Assembly (NCBI GenBank): GCA_964390335.1
Contig: CAYMHU010000001.1
Coordinates: forward strand, 201,766-265,765
Length of the DNA: 64,000 nucleotides
Source of the DNA: Granulosicoccus sp964390335
Lineage (GTDB): Bacteria > Pseudomonadota > Gammaproteobacteria > Granulosicoccales > Granulosicoccaceae
Reading direction: 5' to 3'
Shown here: in pieces, positions 26,985 to 34,502 of the stretch
Numbering within the stretch: the stretch's first letter is position 1
Layout of the letters: each line of letters begins with the position of its first letter
Translations under genes and position numbers: made by a program
Notes under the pieces: model-generated
The model's input: only the letters and a program-made list of their open reading frames with translations
Database searches by the model: none
What the model was told of the DNA's origin: nothing

Positions 26985-28892
26985 ATGATGATGCGATACA
27001 CGAAACAATCAGCACAGACGAGCCTGTACATCGGTACGAGAATGCTACTCATGAGCATCTGCACGTACTTGCTAGTCGGGTGCAATTCGAGCAACACCGA
27101 TAACACTGACAGCGATGGACTACTGCCCCCCCTCAGCGGTGGCCCTTACTCGGAAGCACCTTCGGCCAACGATGAACCCATTCCTGAGCTGGCGAGCTTT
27201 AATACATTGGACGACCTGCAGTTAGTCCGCGACCCAGGTGAGCGAATACCCGTAAAAGAGATTGTGGAATTAACCGAAGAAGACTTTCAAGCCGGCCCAC
27301 TCGCGGCTGTTATCTCTGTACCACCGGATGTAAACCCCGATGAAAATGCGGCGCCATATTTTGAAAATCTGACCGATCAAATTGTCGTTGCGGGAGATAT
27401 TCTTGAAGTTTTGTATAAGCCGGTTGATCCGGATGGCGATGTTCCGGGTATGTTTCCGCAAGAACTTGCCCCGGGCGCAGTTTTTGAAGATAACTTTGAC
27501 GGAACCAAAACCTATCGGTGGCAGCCACTACAAAATGATGTTGGCATTAATGAATTTACGGTAGTAGCCATAGATCCACAAAACAGCCAATACCGCAGTA
27601 GCCGAACCATTCGCATAAAAGTCACAATGCCCGAAGATCCCTCGACGATTCCAAACGTGGCCCCAATTCTAGATGAAGTTTTATCGTACACCGCACGCGT
27701 TAACGATCCCGTGGTACTGGAGGTCAAAGGTGTCGACTACAACGGCACGGTCCCGACGCTGGAACTTGCCAGCAATTTACCTGGCGCGAGTTTTTTACAG
27801 CACCCGAGATATGAAGAAGTATTTGTTCTGAAGTTCATACCGGGCTCTGTGGGTGAATTGGGCATCGACATTATCGCCAGAGACACGATCGACCCAAGCT
27901 TAAGCACAACAAATACGGTAACGCTCAATATTCTACCCGCTGACGCATTCGTGCGATCAGGTGAACGCTTAAGAACACTTGCGATGAACCGGAATATACG
28001 CTTTGGCTTTGCCAGTTTGCAAGATTTTTATCATCGTCCAGACGGCGCTATATATGCCGATATCGCAGCAAGCGAGTTCGATATAGTGACACCGGAAAAT
28101 TCAATGAAAATGTCACACATGAATCCGCAGAAAGGACGCTATCAATTTGCCGACACTGATAACTTAGTCAACTTTGCAACGCTGCATGATATTGACGTGC
28201 ACGGACACACACTGGTTTGGCATCGTCAACTTCCCGATTGGATACTCGATGAACCATCTAGCACCCTGGAAGGGCATATGCGCGAATTTATTATTCGCGT
28301 CATGGATCGCTATAAGGATGATATTAAGTTATGGGATGTTGTGAATGAACCGGTGGACGACAACGGTGGTCTTAGAGACTCCATCTGGTTTAACGCCATG
28401 GGTGAACAGTACATAGACATTGCATTTAAACAAGCAAGAATGCTAGACCCAACAGCAACATTATTGTTGAACGAATTTGATATCGCCATAAATGGACCAA
28501 AAGCCGATTCGTTTTTCGAACTACTGGATAATTTAATAGAGAGACAAGTGCCAATAGATGGTATCGGATTCCAGATGCACCTTTTTACAAGCTTCGATCA
28601 ATTCGATGAAGCTCGCGCAAACTTTCAAAAAGTCGCCGATCGCGGGCTGGATATTTATATAACAGAGCTTGATATTTCGTTAGCTGAAGGTGCCAGCTAC
28701 GATGCACAGGCGCAAGCATACCAACGAATCCTGGAACTATGCTTGGAGCAGCCCAGGTGTGTGTCTACACAAACCTGGGGCTTCACTGATCAATACTCGT
28801 TTAGAAAAATCTTCGAGCCATTGTTGTTTGACACTGCTTATCAGGCCAAACCCGCTTACAGCGCATTGCAATCTACATTAAGTGGGTTGTAG
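26985..28892 (+). CDS. GH10 endo-1,4-beta-xylanase, lipoprotein with N-terminal cadherin/Ig-like modules
   Basis: This is a 635-residue predicted surface or periplasmic lipoprotein: a hydrophobic stretch ends in LLVGC (lipidated Cys33). Residues of about 34-115 are low-complexity and acidic. Two Ig/cadherin-like modules follow (about 120-215 and 222-318, each with the P..D.DG pattern and a terminal ITVKV-like strand). The GH10 barrel is about 325-635: GHTLVWHRQLPDW (substrate His/Trp at 407-419), acid/base Glu455 in WDVVNEP, and nucleophile Glu561 in ITELDIS, all at the right order and spacing, so it should hydrolyse xylan or related beta-1,4 chains by a retaining mechanism. The start is ATG 26985 or the later ATG at 27042, which gives a shorter signal. 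It stands alone, without other xylan genes nearby. Confidence 0.9.
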   Translation: MMMRYTKQSAQTSLYIGTRMLLMSICTYLLVGCNSSNTDNTDSDGLLPPLSGGPYSEAPSANDEPIPELASFNTLDDLQLVRDPGERIPVKEIVELTEEDFQAGPLAAVISVPPDVNPDENAAPYFENLTDQIVVAGDILEVLYKPVDPDGDVPGMFPQELAPGAVFEDNFDGTKTYRWQPLQNDVGINEFTVVAIDPQNSQYRSSRTIRIKVTMPEDPSTIPNVAPILDEVLSYTARVNDPVVLEVKGVDYNGTVPTLELASNLPGASFLQHPRYEEVFVLKFIPGSVGELGIDIIARDTIDPSLSTTNTVTLNILPADAFVRSGERLRTLAMNRNIRFGFASLQDFYHRPDGAIYADIAASEFDIVTPENSMKMSHMNPQKGRYQFADTDNLVNFATLHDIDVHGHTLVWHRQLPDWILDEPSSTLEGHMREFIIRVMDRYKDDIKLWDVVNEPVDDNGGLRDSIWFNAMGEQYIDIAFKQARMLDPTATLLLNEFDIAINGPKADSFFELLDNLIERQVPIDGIGFQMHLFTSFDQFDEARANFQKVADRGLDIYITELDISLAEGASYDAQAQAYQRILELCLEQPRCVSTQTWGFTDQYSFRKIFEPLLFDTAYQAKPAYSALQSTLSGL

Positions 28893-28919
28893 AGCGCTTG
28901 ATGGTTGAGGTACACAGTG

Positions 28920-30281
28920 TTACTGGCTCATTAATCTGATCGAGTCGCACCAACCCTCGCCTACAGGCAGCGGTAATTCTTCACCTAGATCATTCGCGAA
29001 GAAATTGTCCAGTTTAGCGGACTGTCCGAACACTTGCTCCATCAGGAATTTTGCTTTGCCTGCCACTGCAGGATTAGCCAGTCGATTACGCACACCCCAG
29101 CCGATACGGGCATCGTCGCAACCTAAGACTTCAAAATCTGGCTCTGGATTAGTAAACGCTACATCAATATAAATATCGTCGAAGTACTGCAACATACCCA
29201 GCTGTAGCAAACGCCTTACTTCAGACCATCTGTTACGATAACTGTAAAACACTGGCATACCATCGTCTGCGAATAAGCCTCCCACGTAGTCAGGTAAGTA
29301 AGTATTCTCTAACTCGGTTGGTGCCACATCATCTTCATAGTACGAAAAGCTTAGGTCATTTAATATTTCTGAGCCCACCGAAACCCCGGGCTGGTTATAA
29401 AGCTCAGTAGAAAGACCAGCATAATAATCATCAAAAACTTCAACGGTACTGATATCAGTAGGCAGATCATCTATTACTGCCGCGTAGGATATATTGTTAG
29501 CGAACGCCAAACTGTAAAACAAAGACGTTTGGAAACGTCCATACAATTGATAGAGCTCGCGTGATTCCATCGATTCGAACCACAGTGCATAGCTATCGTT
29601 TTTCATAAACCTGTAACGAAAATCAAACTGCAGACTGTCCATCTCATCTGTTGTGCCACCACCGCCACCTGTTTCTTCAAACAAGGAAAGCTTTTCATCT
29701 GCAGTAAGCCATAGCACTCGCGGCCCAATGGTTAAAACATTTCCATAGGCGTCATATTCAGTGGTACGAGTGCCATCTCCACCAACAACAATATGAGTAA
29801 CAGGTGCAAATGCTTTTAGAGCTTCGCGAGGCATTTGCTCCAACAGTTGCTGAAATCGCAAACCCATCCAGTCGTGCGTGACCAACACGCGGTTCATGAT
29901 ATCGCTTACTGAAGGTTCTTTAACATCCTGATAAATCATAGGCAGTTCATCCAATAAGCAAGCGTTCTCGTTGCTTCTCGAAGCACAGTCTTTTAATTGC
30001 GATCGATACGGACCATTCGCAACATAGGAATATGCCAGATTCTTTGCCCTTACCACTTTATCCGCTTCTGGTATCACCAACCGCGTAAACCCATCGTCAC
30101 CAACTGTCCGTCCATCGCCATCGCCACCGCCGCCACTACCACCACAGGCACTCAGCAGAATAACTGATGACAGCATCATTGCGTAGCACAGCTTTTTCTG
30201 AAAATTGCTTGCGAATAGGGCTAACGCTTTATTGATGATTGATACTAAGCTGTTAAATTTTGCGAAACGGTTGTGTGACAT
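28920..30281 (-). CDS. Lipoprotein of unknown function
   Basis: This is a 453-residue protein. ATG at 30281 is preceded by a GGGAG Shine-Dalgarno, and a hydrophobic stretch leads to a lipobox (ILLSACG) followed by a Gly-rich spacer (GGSGGGGDGDG). The mature part is acidic and rich in aromatic residues; a second Gly run (ETGGGGGT) lies at about 205-212. Two cysteines near residues 100-110 (KDCASRSNENAC) and two near the C terminus may form disulfides. I recognise no domain. It is convergent with the xylanase gene (27-base gap) and divergent from matB. Possibly a substrate-binding or zinc-dependent secreted protein, but no motif supports this. Confidence 0.65.
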   Translation of the reverse strand: MSHNRFAKFNSLVSIINKALALFASNFQKKLCYAMMLSSVILLSACGGSGGGGDGDGRTVGDDGFTRLVIPEADKVVRAKNLAYSYVANGPYRSQLKDCASRSNENACLLDELPMIYQDVKEPSVSDIMNRVLVTHDWMGLRFQQLLEQMPREALKAFAPVTHIVVGGDGTRTTEYDAYGNVLTIGPRVLWLTADEKLSLFEETGGGGGTTDEMDSLQFDFRYRFMKNDSYALWFESMESRELYQLYGRFQTSLFYSLAFANNISYAAVIDDLPTDISTVEVFDDYYAGLSTELYNQPGVSVGSEILNDLSFSYYEDDVAPTELENTYLPDYVGGLFADDGMPVFYSYRNRWSEVRRLLQLGMLQYFDDIYIDVAFTNPEPDFEVLGCDDARIGWGVRNRLANPAVAGKAKFLMEQVFGQSAKLDNFFANDLGEELPLPVGEGWCDSIRLMSQ

Positions 30282-30371
30282 GGTTATCTAGCTCCCTTTG
30301 ATAAAACAGCATATGGCCGGCAAGCCCCTGCTTTTCCCGAATATACTATATCTGCTACCAGACAAAAACAG

Positions 30372-30377
30372 TATAAT
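30372..30377 (+). promoter_or_regulatory. Candidate -10 element of matB
   Basis: A perfect TATAAT lies 45 bases upstream of the matB ATG. The -35 position 17 bases further up (TATCTG) is poor, so activator dependence is possible. By eye only. Confidence 0.35.
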
Positions 30378-30421
30378 GTACCTTTGTGTAACTGAAGCAC
30401 AGTTTACGTTCCGCAAGTTAT

Positions 30422-31948
30422 ATGACTAATCACCTATTCGATCAACTATTTAAACAAGTTAACCTAGAGCAACACTTTGCCGAAACTGAAACCGGCAAAA
30501 CATATCGGTATCAGGATGTGCTCGACGAGTCAGCCCGTATGGCCAACGCATTGGTCGGTTTTGGGGTTGCCCCCGGAGACCGAGTAGTCGCTCAAGTAAA
30601 TAAGTCCATAGATGCCGTAATGCTGTACTTGGGTTGTGTTCGGGCTGGTGCTGTTTATATGCCTTTAAACACCGGTTACACCTTAGGTGAAGTTGAATAC
30701 TTTTTAGATGATGCAACACCTGCGCTATTTGTTTGTGAACCGGAAAAACAAAGAACCTACGCGGCGCTAGCCCAGCAACGCAATATCAAACTGGAAACGC
30801 TGAGCTCACCGCCATCCAATGAGCAAGCTAACAGCAATAGGCCAGCTAGCGGCTTATTGCATGCATGCGAGCAAGCCAGCTCCAGCTTCAATAATATCGA
30901 ACGTCACGAAGATGATTTAGCAGCCATGCTATATACATCGGGCACAACCGGCAAACCAAAAGGTGCAATGCTGACCCATGGCAATCTGTATTCAAATGCT
31001 GACATTCTAAAACAACATTGGCAATTTAATAAAACCGATGTTCTGCTTCATGCCCTACCCATATTCCATACACATGGTTTGTTTGTTGCCATCAATACAA
31101 CTATAGTGGCAGGCTCGTCTATGCTGTTTTTATCAGCATTTCAAATAGACAAAGTTTTACAAAACTTACCTCGCTGCACCGCCATGATGGGAGTACCAAC
31201 ATTTTATACTCGTCTGCTGCAAGATGACAGACTCACTCAATCATTGGTTTCGCATATGCGCTTATTCGTATCGGGTAGCGCACCTTTACTTGCCGAAACG
31301 CATCAAGAATTTAGCCAACGCACCGGACACACCATTCTTGAGCGCTATGGTATGACAGAAACCAACATGAACACATCCAACCCGTACGATGGCGAGCGAC
31401 GCCCCGGAACAGTTGGATTTGCGCTACCGGGTGTCGAACTTAAAGTAAACAAACCTGACACCGATGAGGAATTACCTCAGGGCGAAACTGGCATGATCGA
31501 AGTCAGAGGCCCGAATGTGTTTAAAGGCTATTGGAATCTGCCAGATAAAACCAAAGAAGAACTTCGTCCGAATGGATTTTTTATTACCGGTGATCTTGGC
31601 AAAATTGATGATGATGGTTATGTACATATCATTGGTCGTGGAAAAGATCTCATTATCAGCGGTGGTTTTAACGTTTACCCAAAGGAAGTCGAGCTAGTGC
31701 TAGATGACATGCATGGCGTACTCGAATCCGCCGTTATAGGTATTCCACATGACGACTTTGGTGAAGCAGTAGTGGCAATCCTAGTGGCAAGCAACGACAA
31801 CCCACCGGATGCAGAACAAGTTAAGCACGCGGCTGAGCACAAGCTCGCCAAATTTAAACTGCCCAAACAAGTTCACTTTATTGATGCATTACCACGCAAC
31901 ACCATGGGCAAAGTGCAGAAGAATATTTTGCGCGAGCAATTTAGTTAA
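30422..31948 (+). CDS. matB: Malonyl-CoA synthetase (MatB-type acyl-CoA ligase)
   Basis: This is a 508-residue adenylate-forming enzyme that makes malonyl-CoA (or methylmalonyl-CoA) from the free diacid, ATP and CoA. The P-loop motif YTSGTTGKPKGAMLTH and the A5 motif ERYGMTETNMNTSNPYDGERRPGTVG are those of MatB, where the MTETNMNTSNPY segment and the following Arg help bind the second carboxylate. The A8 hinge is GRGKDLIISGGFNVYPKEVE and the catalytic Lys is in NTMGKVQKN near the C terminus. ATG at 30422 is clear. It is followed after 45 bases by a GlcG/HbpS-like gene, probably cotranscribed. No malonyl-CoA decarboxylase (matA) or matC transporter is present in the window. Confidence 0.88.
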   Translation: MTNHLFDQLFKQVNLEQHFAETETGKTYRYQDVLDESARMANALVGFGVAPGDRVVAQVNKSIDAVMLYLGCVRAGAVYMPLNTGYTLGEVEYFLDDATPALFVCEPEKQRTYAALAQQRNIKLETLSSPPSNEQANSNRPASGLLHACEQASSSFNNIERHEDDLAAMLYTSGTTGKPKGAMLTHGNLYSNADILKQHWQFNKTDVLLHALPIFHTHGLFVAINTTIVAGSSMLFLSAFQIDKVLQNLPRCTAMMGVPTFYTRLLQDDRLTQSLVSHMRLFVSGSAPLLAETHQEFSQRTGHTILERYGMTETNMNTSNPYDGERRPGTVGFALPGVELKVNKPDTDEELPQGETGMIEVRGPNVFKGYWNLPDKTKEELRPNGFFITGDLGKIDDDGYVHIIGRGKDLIISGGFNVYPKEVELVLDDMHGVLESAVIGIPHDDFGEAVVAILVASNDNPPDAEQVKHAAEHKLAKFKLPKQVHFIDALPRNTMGKVQKNILREQFS

Positions 31949-31993
31949 TCATCTACATCAGTTTCACTGAAAATTTAAACTCTGGAGATACAA

Positions 31994-32425
31994 ATGAGCA
32001 TTTCGTTAGCAGATGCAAAGAAAGTCATTGAGCACACACTAGCCGCTCAAGCTAAACATGGCTTCAAACCAATGGCCGTAGTTGTTCTTGGTGATGCAGG
32101 AACTATTCGTGCAAGTGAAAGCCAGGATGGCACCAGCCTGCTACGCCCGAAAGTCGCCCACGGCAAAGCGTATGGTGCGATTTCATTGGGCATTGGCTCT
32201 AGAGCATTATTCGAACGAGCAAAGGTAGAGCCGTTTTTTGTACAAGCCGTCAATTCACTTTGTGACGGTGCGTTGGTTCCGGTAGCAGGTGGTGTATTGA
32301 TTAAAGATCAGGCGGGGAATATTGTTGGGTCGGTTGGCGTCACGGGCGACACCTCAGACAACGATGAACTGTGCGCAGTAGCCGGTATAGAAGCCGCAGG
32401 CTTTGTAGCCGATACAGGCGGATAA
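31994..32425 (+). CDS. GlcG/HbpS family protein
   Basis: This is a 143-residue small protein of the GlcG/HbpS fold (PF03928): the N-terminal helix ISLADAKKVIEHTLAAQAK, the strand MAVVVLGDAGTIRASESQDGT, and the conserved Gly-rich end PVAGGVLIKDQAGNIVGSVGVTGDTSDNDELCAVAGIEA (present here in separate pieces). HbpS binds haem outside the cell, whereas GlcG is found with glycolate oxidase genes; this copy has no signal peptide. A GGAG Shine-Dalgarno is 8 bases before the ATG. It follows matB on the same strand and is ended by a clear terminator. Its role is unknown; a link to short diacid metabolism is inference from context. Confidence 0.88.
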   Translation: MSISLADAKKVIEHTLAAQAKHGFKPMAVVVLGDAGTIRASESQDGTSLLRPKVAHGKAYGAISLGIGSRALFERAKVEPFFVQAVNSLCDGALVPVAGGVLIKDQAGNIVGSVGVTGDTSDNDELCAVAGIEAAGFVADTGG

Positions 32426-32441
32426 CAGCAAGTAATCAACG

Positions 32442-32480
32442 GTAGCCTCTGCAACATTATGAGGCTACTTCTTTTTCTTT
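32442..32480 (+). terminator. Rho-independent terminator of matB-glcG, overlapping the 3' end of the convergent crp-type gene
   Basis: An 8-base perfect stem GTAGCCTC / GAGGCTAC (32442-32449 and 32461-32468) with an 11-base loop is followed by TTCTTTTTCTTT on the plus strand. It begins 17 bases after the glcG stop. The T-rich tail lies inside the last codons of the convergent regulator gene, where it encodes its Lys-rich C terminus. Confidence 0.85.
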
Positions 32481-33193
32481 GATTTGGTCGGCGCTTCCGC
32501 ATCCTCCTCCGTGGGCACGGTCAGTTGGGTTACGTCATGAACTATGTGACCATCCTTACCCCAGCTGATCGCTCCGCTGGTTTCTAAGTTTTTTAATTCT
32601 CGTGTTACAGCTTCGCGATGGGTGCTAATCCTCGCGGCTATCTCAGCGTGTGTTGGTACCTCGAGCAACACGATACCTTCATCACTTGCAGGGTACTTGG
32701 ATGCAATTCGTAGTAACTCAAACCTTACACGCTGCCAAACTGGAAAGGTCGTAAATTCATAAACCTTTCGCATATGCCAACGCACTAGAAACACCAATCG
32801 ACTAACCAAGGCATCGCGCACTGGCTTATATTCATCGATCAGTTTTTCAAAGTTTTCTGCAGATAACACCGCCAAGGTGGTTGACGTTACCGCGATACAA
32901 TCGCTGCTGCGTTCCATTTTATCGATTGCAGTGAGCTCGCCAAACATCTTTCCGGCACCCAATTCTTCAAAGTGGATTTGTTTCCCATTCTGCGTGAATG
33001 CACAGACTTGGATTCGACCGCTGACAACGAAATAGACTTCGGTACTGGACTGAGCTTCAGATATGACATACGCACCCTTATCGATGATACGCATGGTGAA
33101 CAGTTTGGCCACTTCATCGCGAGTCGCAACGTCTAGTCGTTCTAATAACTCGAATGATCCCAGCATTACACCGCTAACTTCCGATTTTTGCAT
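32465..33193 (-). CDS. Crp/Fnr family transcriptional regulator
   Basis: ATG at 33191-33193 is taken (242 residues); an in-frame TTG 12 bases upstream is less likely. Residues of about 15-130 form a cyclic-nucleotide-binding jelly roll; the phosphate-binding cassette reads FGELTAIDKMERSSD, keeping Gly-Glu-Leu and the Arg-Ser pair used by cAMP-binding members. A long dimer helix leads to a winged HTH (about 165-230) whose recognition helix STHREAVTRELKNLE keeps the Arg, Glu and Arg that in E. coli CRP contact TGTGA half-sites. No FNR-type cysteine cluster was found. The C terminus ends in a Lys run encoded across the terminator tail of the convergent operon. It could bind the CRP-like sites at 37733 and 48766; that is inference. 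Confidence 0.88.
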   Translation of the reverse strand: MQKSEVSGVMLGSFELLERLDVATRDEVAKLFTMRIIDKGAYVISEAQSSTEVYFVVSGRIQVCAFTQNGKQIHFEELGAGKMFGELTAIDKMERSSDCIAVTSTTLAVLSAENFEKLIDEYKPVRDALVSRLVFLVRWHMRKVYEFTTFPVWQRVRFELLRIASKYPASDEGIVLLEVPTHAEIAARISTHREAVTRELKNLETSGAISWGKDGHIVHDVTQLTVPTEEDAEAPTKSKKKK

Positions 33194-33335
33194 TGTTGTA
33201 CCCAAAACAAGTAACTCGTCCTAGCAGTGAATTAGTGCGATTCCATTATTCGCAGGTGTATACGAGTTATAACGCCAACAAGGTTACATCAGCAGAGTTA
33301 CAATAATAATTTTTATCTAATCAAATACAGCCTAT

Positions 33336-34424
33336 TTAAAGTGAATGCGAAATGGCCTCCGCTATGCTGCTGGCACTGGATAGCTTCGCTCTTTTCGATA
33401 CCGAATACGCCTTATTCCATGAATCTAACGCATATTCACGATAATCGACACCAGCATGTTCTTTCAGTTTTTTCGGGCCGCGCTTTAAAGTGCGCGCTAC
33501 CACCGTTGCAACTTCTTCCCGAGTACTGCATTCCTCTTCGATATGTTTATCCAATTCCCAGTTTGCTGTGTGCTGCTGCCAGCGCGATACCGTGCGCAAT
33601 GCATTCGGAAACGATATGTAAAAAGCACCCACACCAATATAAGGTTCTAATGTGACCACCCTATGTGCCATATTACCCGGTAAATAGAGGATTTTGCCGT
33701 CCTCAACCAGAACCCATCGAGCACTCTTGAGCGACAGCCATGTTTTCAAATCGAACCTGGCAAAGTCATCAATGGGCACTCGATCGCAATCATCCAAACC
33801 GTTTTGTAGGCCTTCATGCGTATCCCAAGCAAGCCAGAGTTTTTTGCCACAAAAACAATAATTTGAAATGTCTAGATCGTCGGAATGTGAGTCTGTGACA
33901 CTGCCACGTGAGCTGATAATGAGACTCATCATTTCAAGGGAACTTGTGTCCTCTTCCATTAACGGCAACAAGTTGAACTCGCTCAGTGCATCAACATCAA
34001 TGACTTTTTCCATCGGCGTTTCGCGAATGTGTAAATCTGTGGTTGTGACAATTGCGCGTGGATTGGTCCAGTACGCCATGAGTTGTTGCATGGTGACGTA
34101 CTTCAGCGTTCTTTTTGGCCCTGTGCGAACACGAAACTTCCTGGAGGATCGCCAGGCTTTCAACGCCTTGACGACTGCTTGCACGCTTGCTTCCAATTCA
34201 GGTTCTGTCGATCTTGATTTTTTGACAGCCGGCACGGGAAAGGAATGAAACAATGTGGGTTCTTCATCAGCCATGTTTCGAAACCAAACATCGGTGTCAA
34301 AATCAACAGACTTAACTTGACGGCGCTGAAGCTTAGCCCAATCTGATTCCGATACGGTGAACTTGCTATCGAAGCGAGCCGCATCAGCGAACAACTCCTT
34401 CATATCAAGATCTTTTGATGTCAT
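33336..34424 (-). CDS. JmjC/cupin-like Fe(II)-2-oxoglutarate oxygenase-type protein
   Basis: ATG at 34422-34424 with a strong GGAGGGAG Shine-Dalgarno gives 362 residues. The region of about 150-280 has the JmjC metal triad: His180-x-Asp182 in DSHSDDLDISNY, then His254 in LPGNMAHRV, with the second-strand GKKLWLAWD that in cupin-8 and FIH-like proteins includes the 2-oxoglutarate-binding Lys. The acidic substrate-side wording resembles the bacterial cupin-like and eukaryotic JmjC hydroxylases. The N-terminal 130 residues and the basic C-terminal tail are not recognised. It would hydroxylate a protein or other substrate in the cytoplasm; there is no signal peptide. It follows the large cyclase-homology/AAA protein gene (78-base gap) on the same strand and may be its downstream partner. 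Confidence 0.7.
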   Translation of the reverse strand: MTSKDLDMKELFADAARFDSKFTVSESDWAKLQRRQVKSVDFDTDVWFRNMADEEPTLFHSFPVPAVKKSRSTEPELEASVQAVVKALKAWRSSRKFRVRTGPKRTLKYVTMQQLMAYWTNPRAIVTTTDLHIRETPMEKVIDVDALSEFNLLPLMEEDTSSLEMMSLIISSRGSVTDSHSDDLDISNYCFCGKKLWLAWDTHEGLQNGLDDCDRVPIDDFARFDLKTWLSLKSARWVLVEDGKILYLPGNMAHRVVTLEPYIGVGAFYISFPNALRTVSRWQQHTANWELDKHIEEECSTREEVATVVARTLKRGPKKLKEHAGVDYREYALDSWNKAYSVSKRAKLSSASSIAEAISHSL

Positions 34425-34502
34425 TACGAACACTCCCTCCCAATAATGATGAACTAATGTTGCAACCCTGCTTATGTTTAAATAGCACAAACTCAACAAA
34501 TG

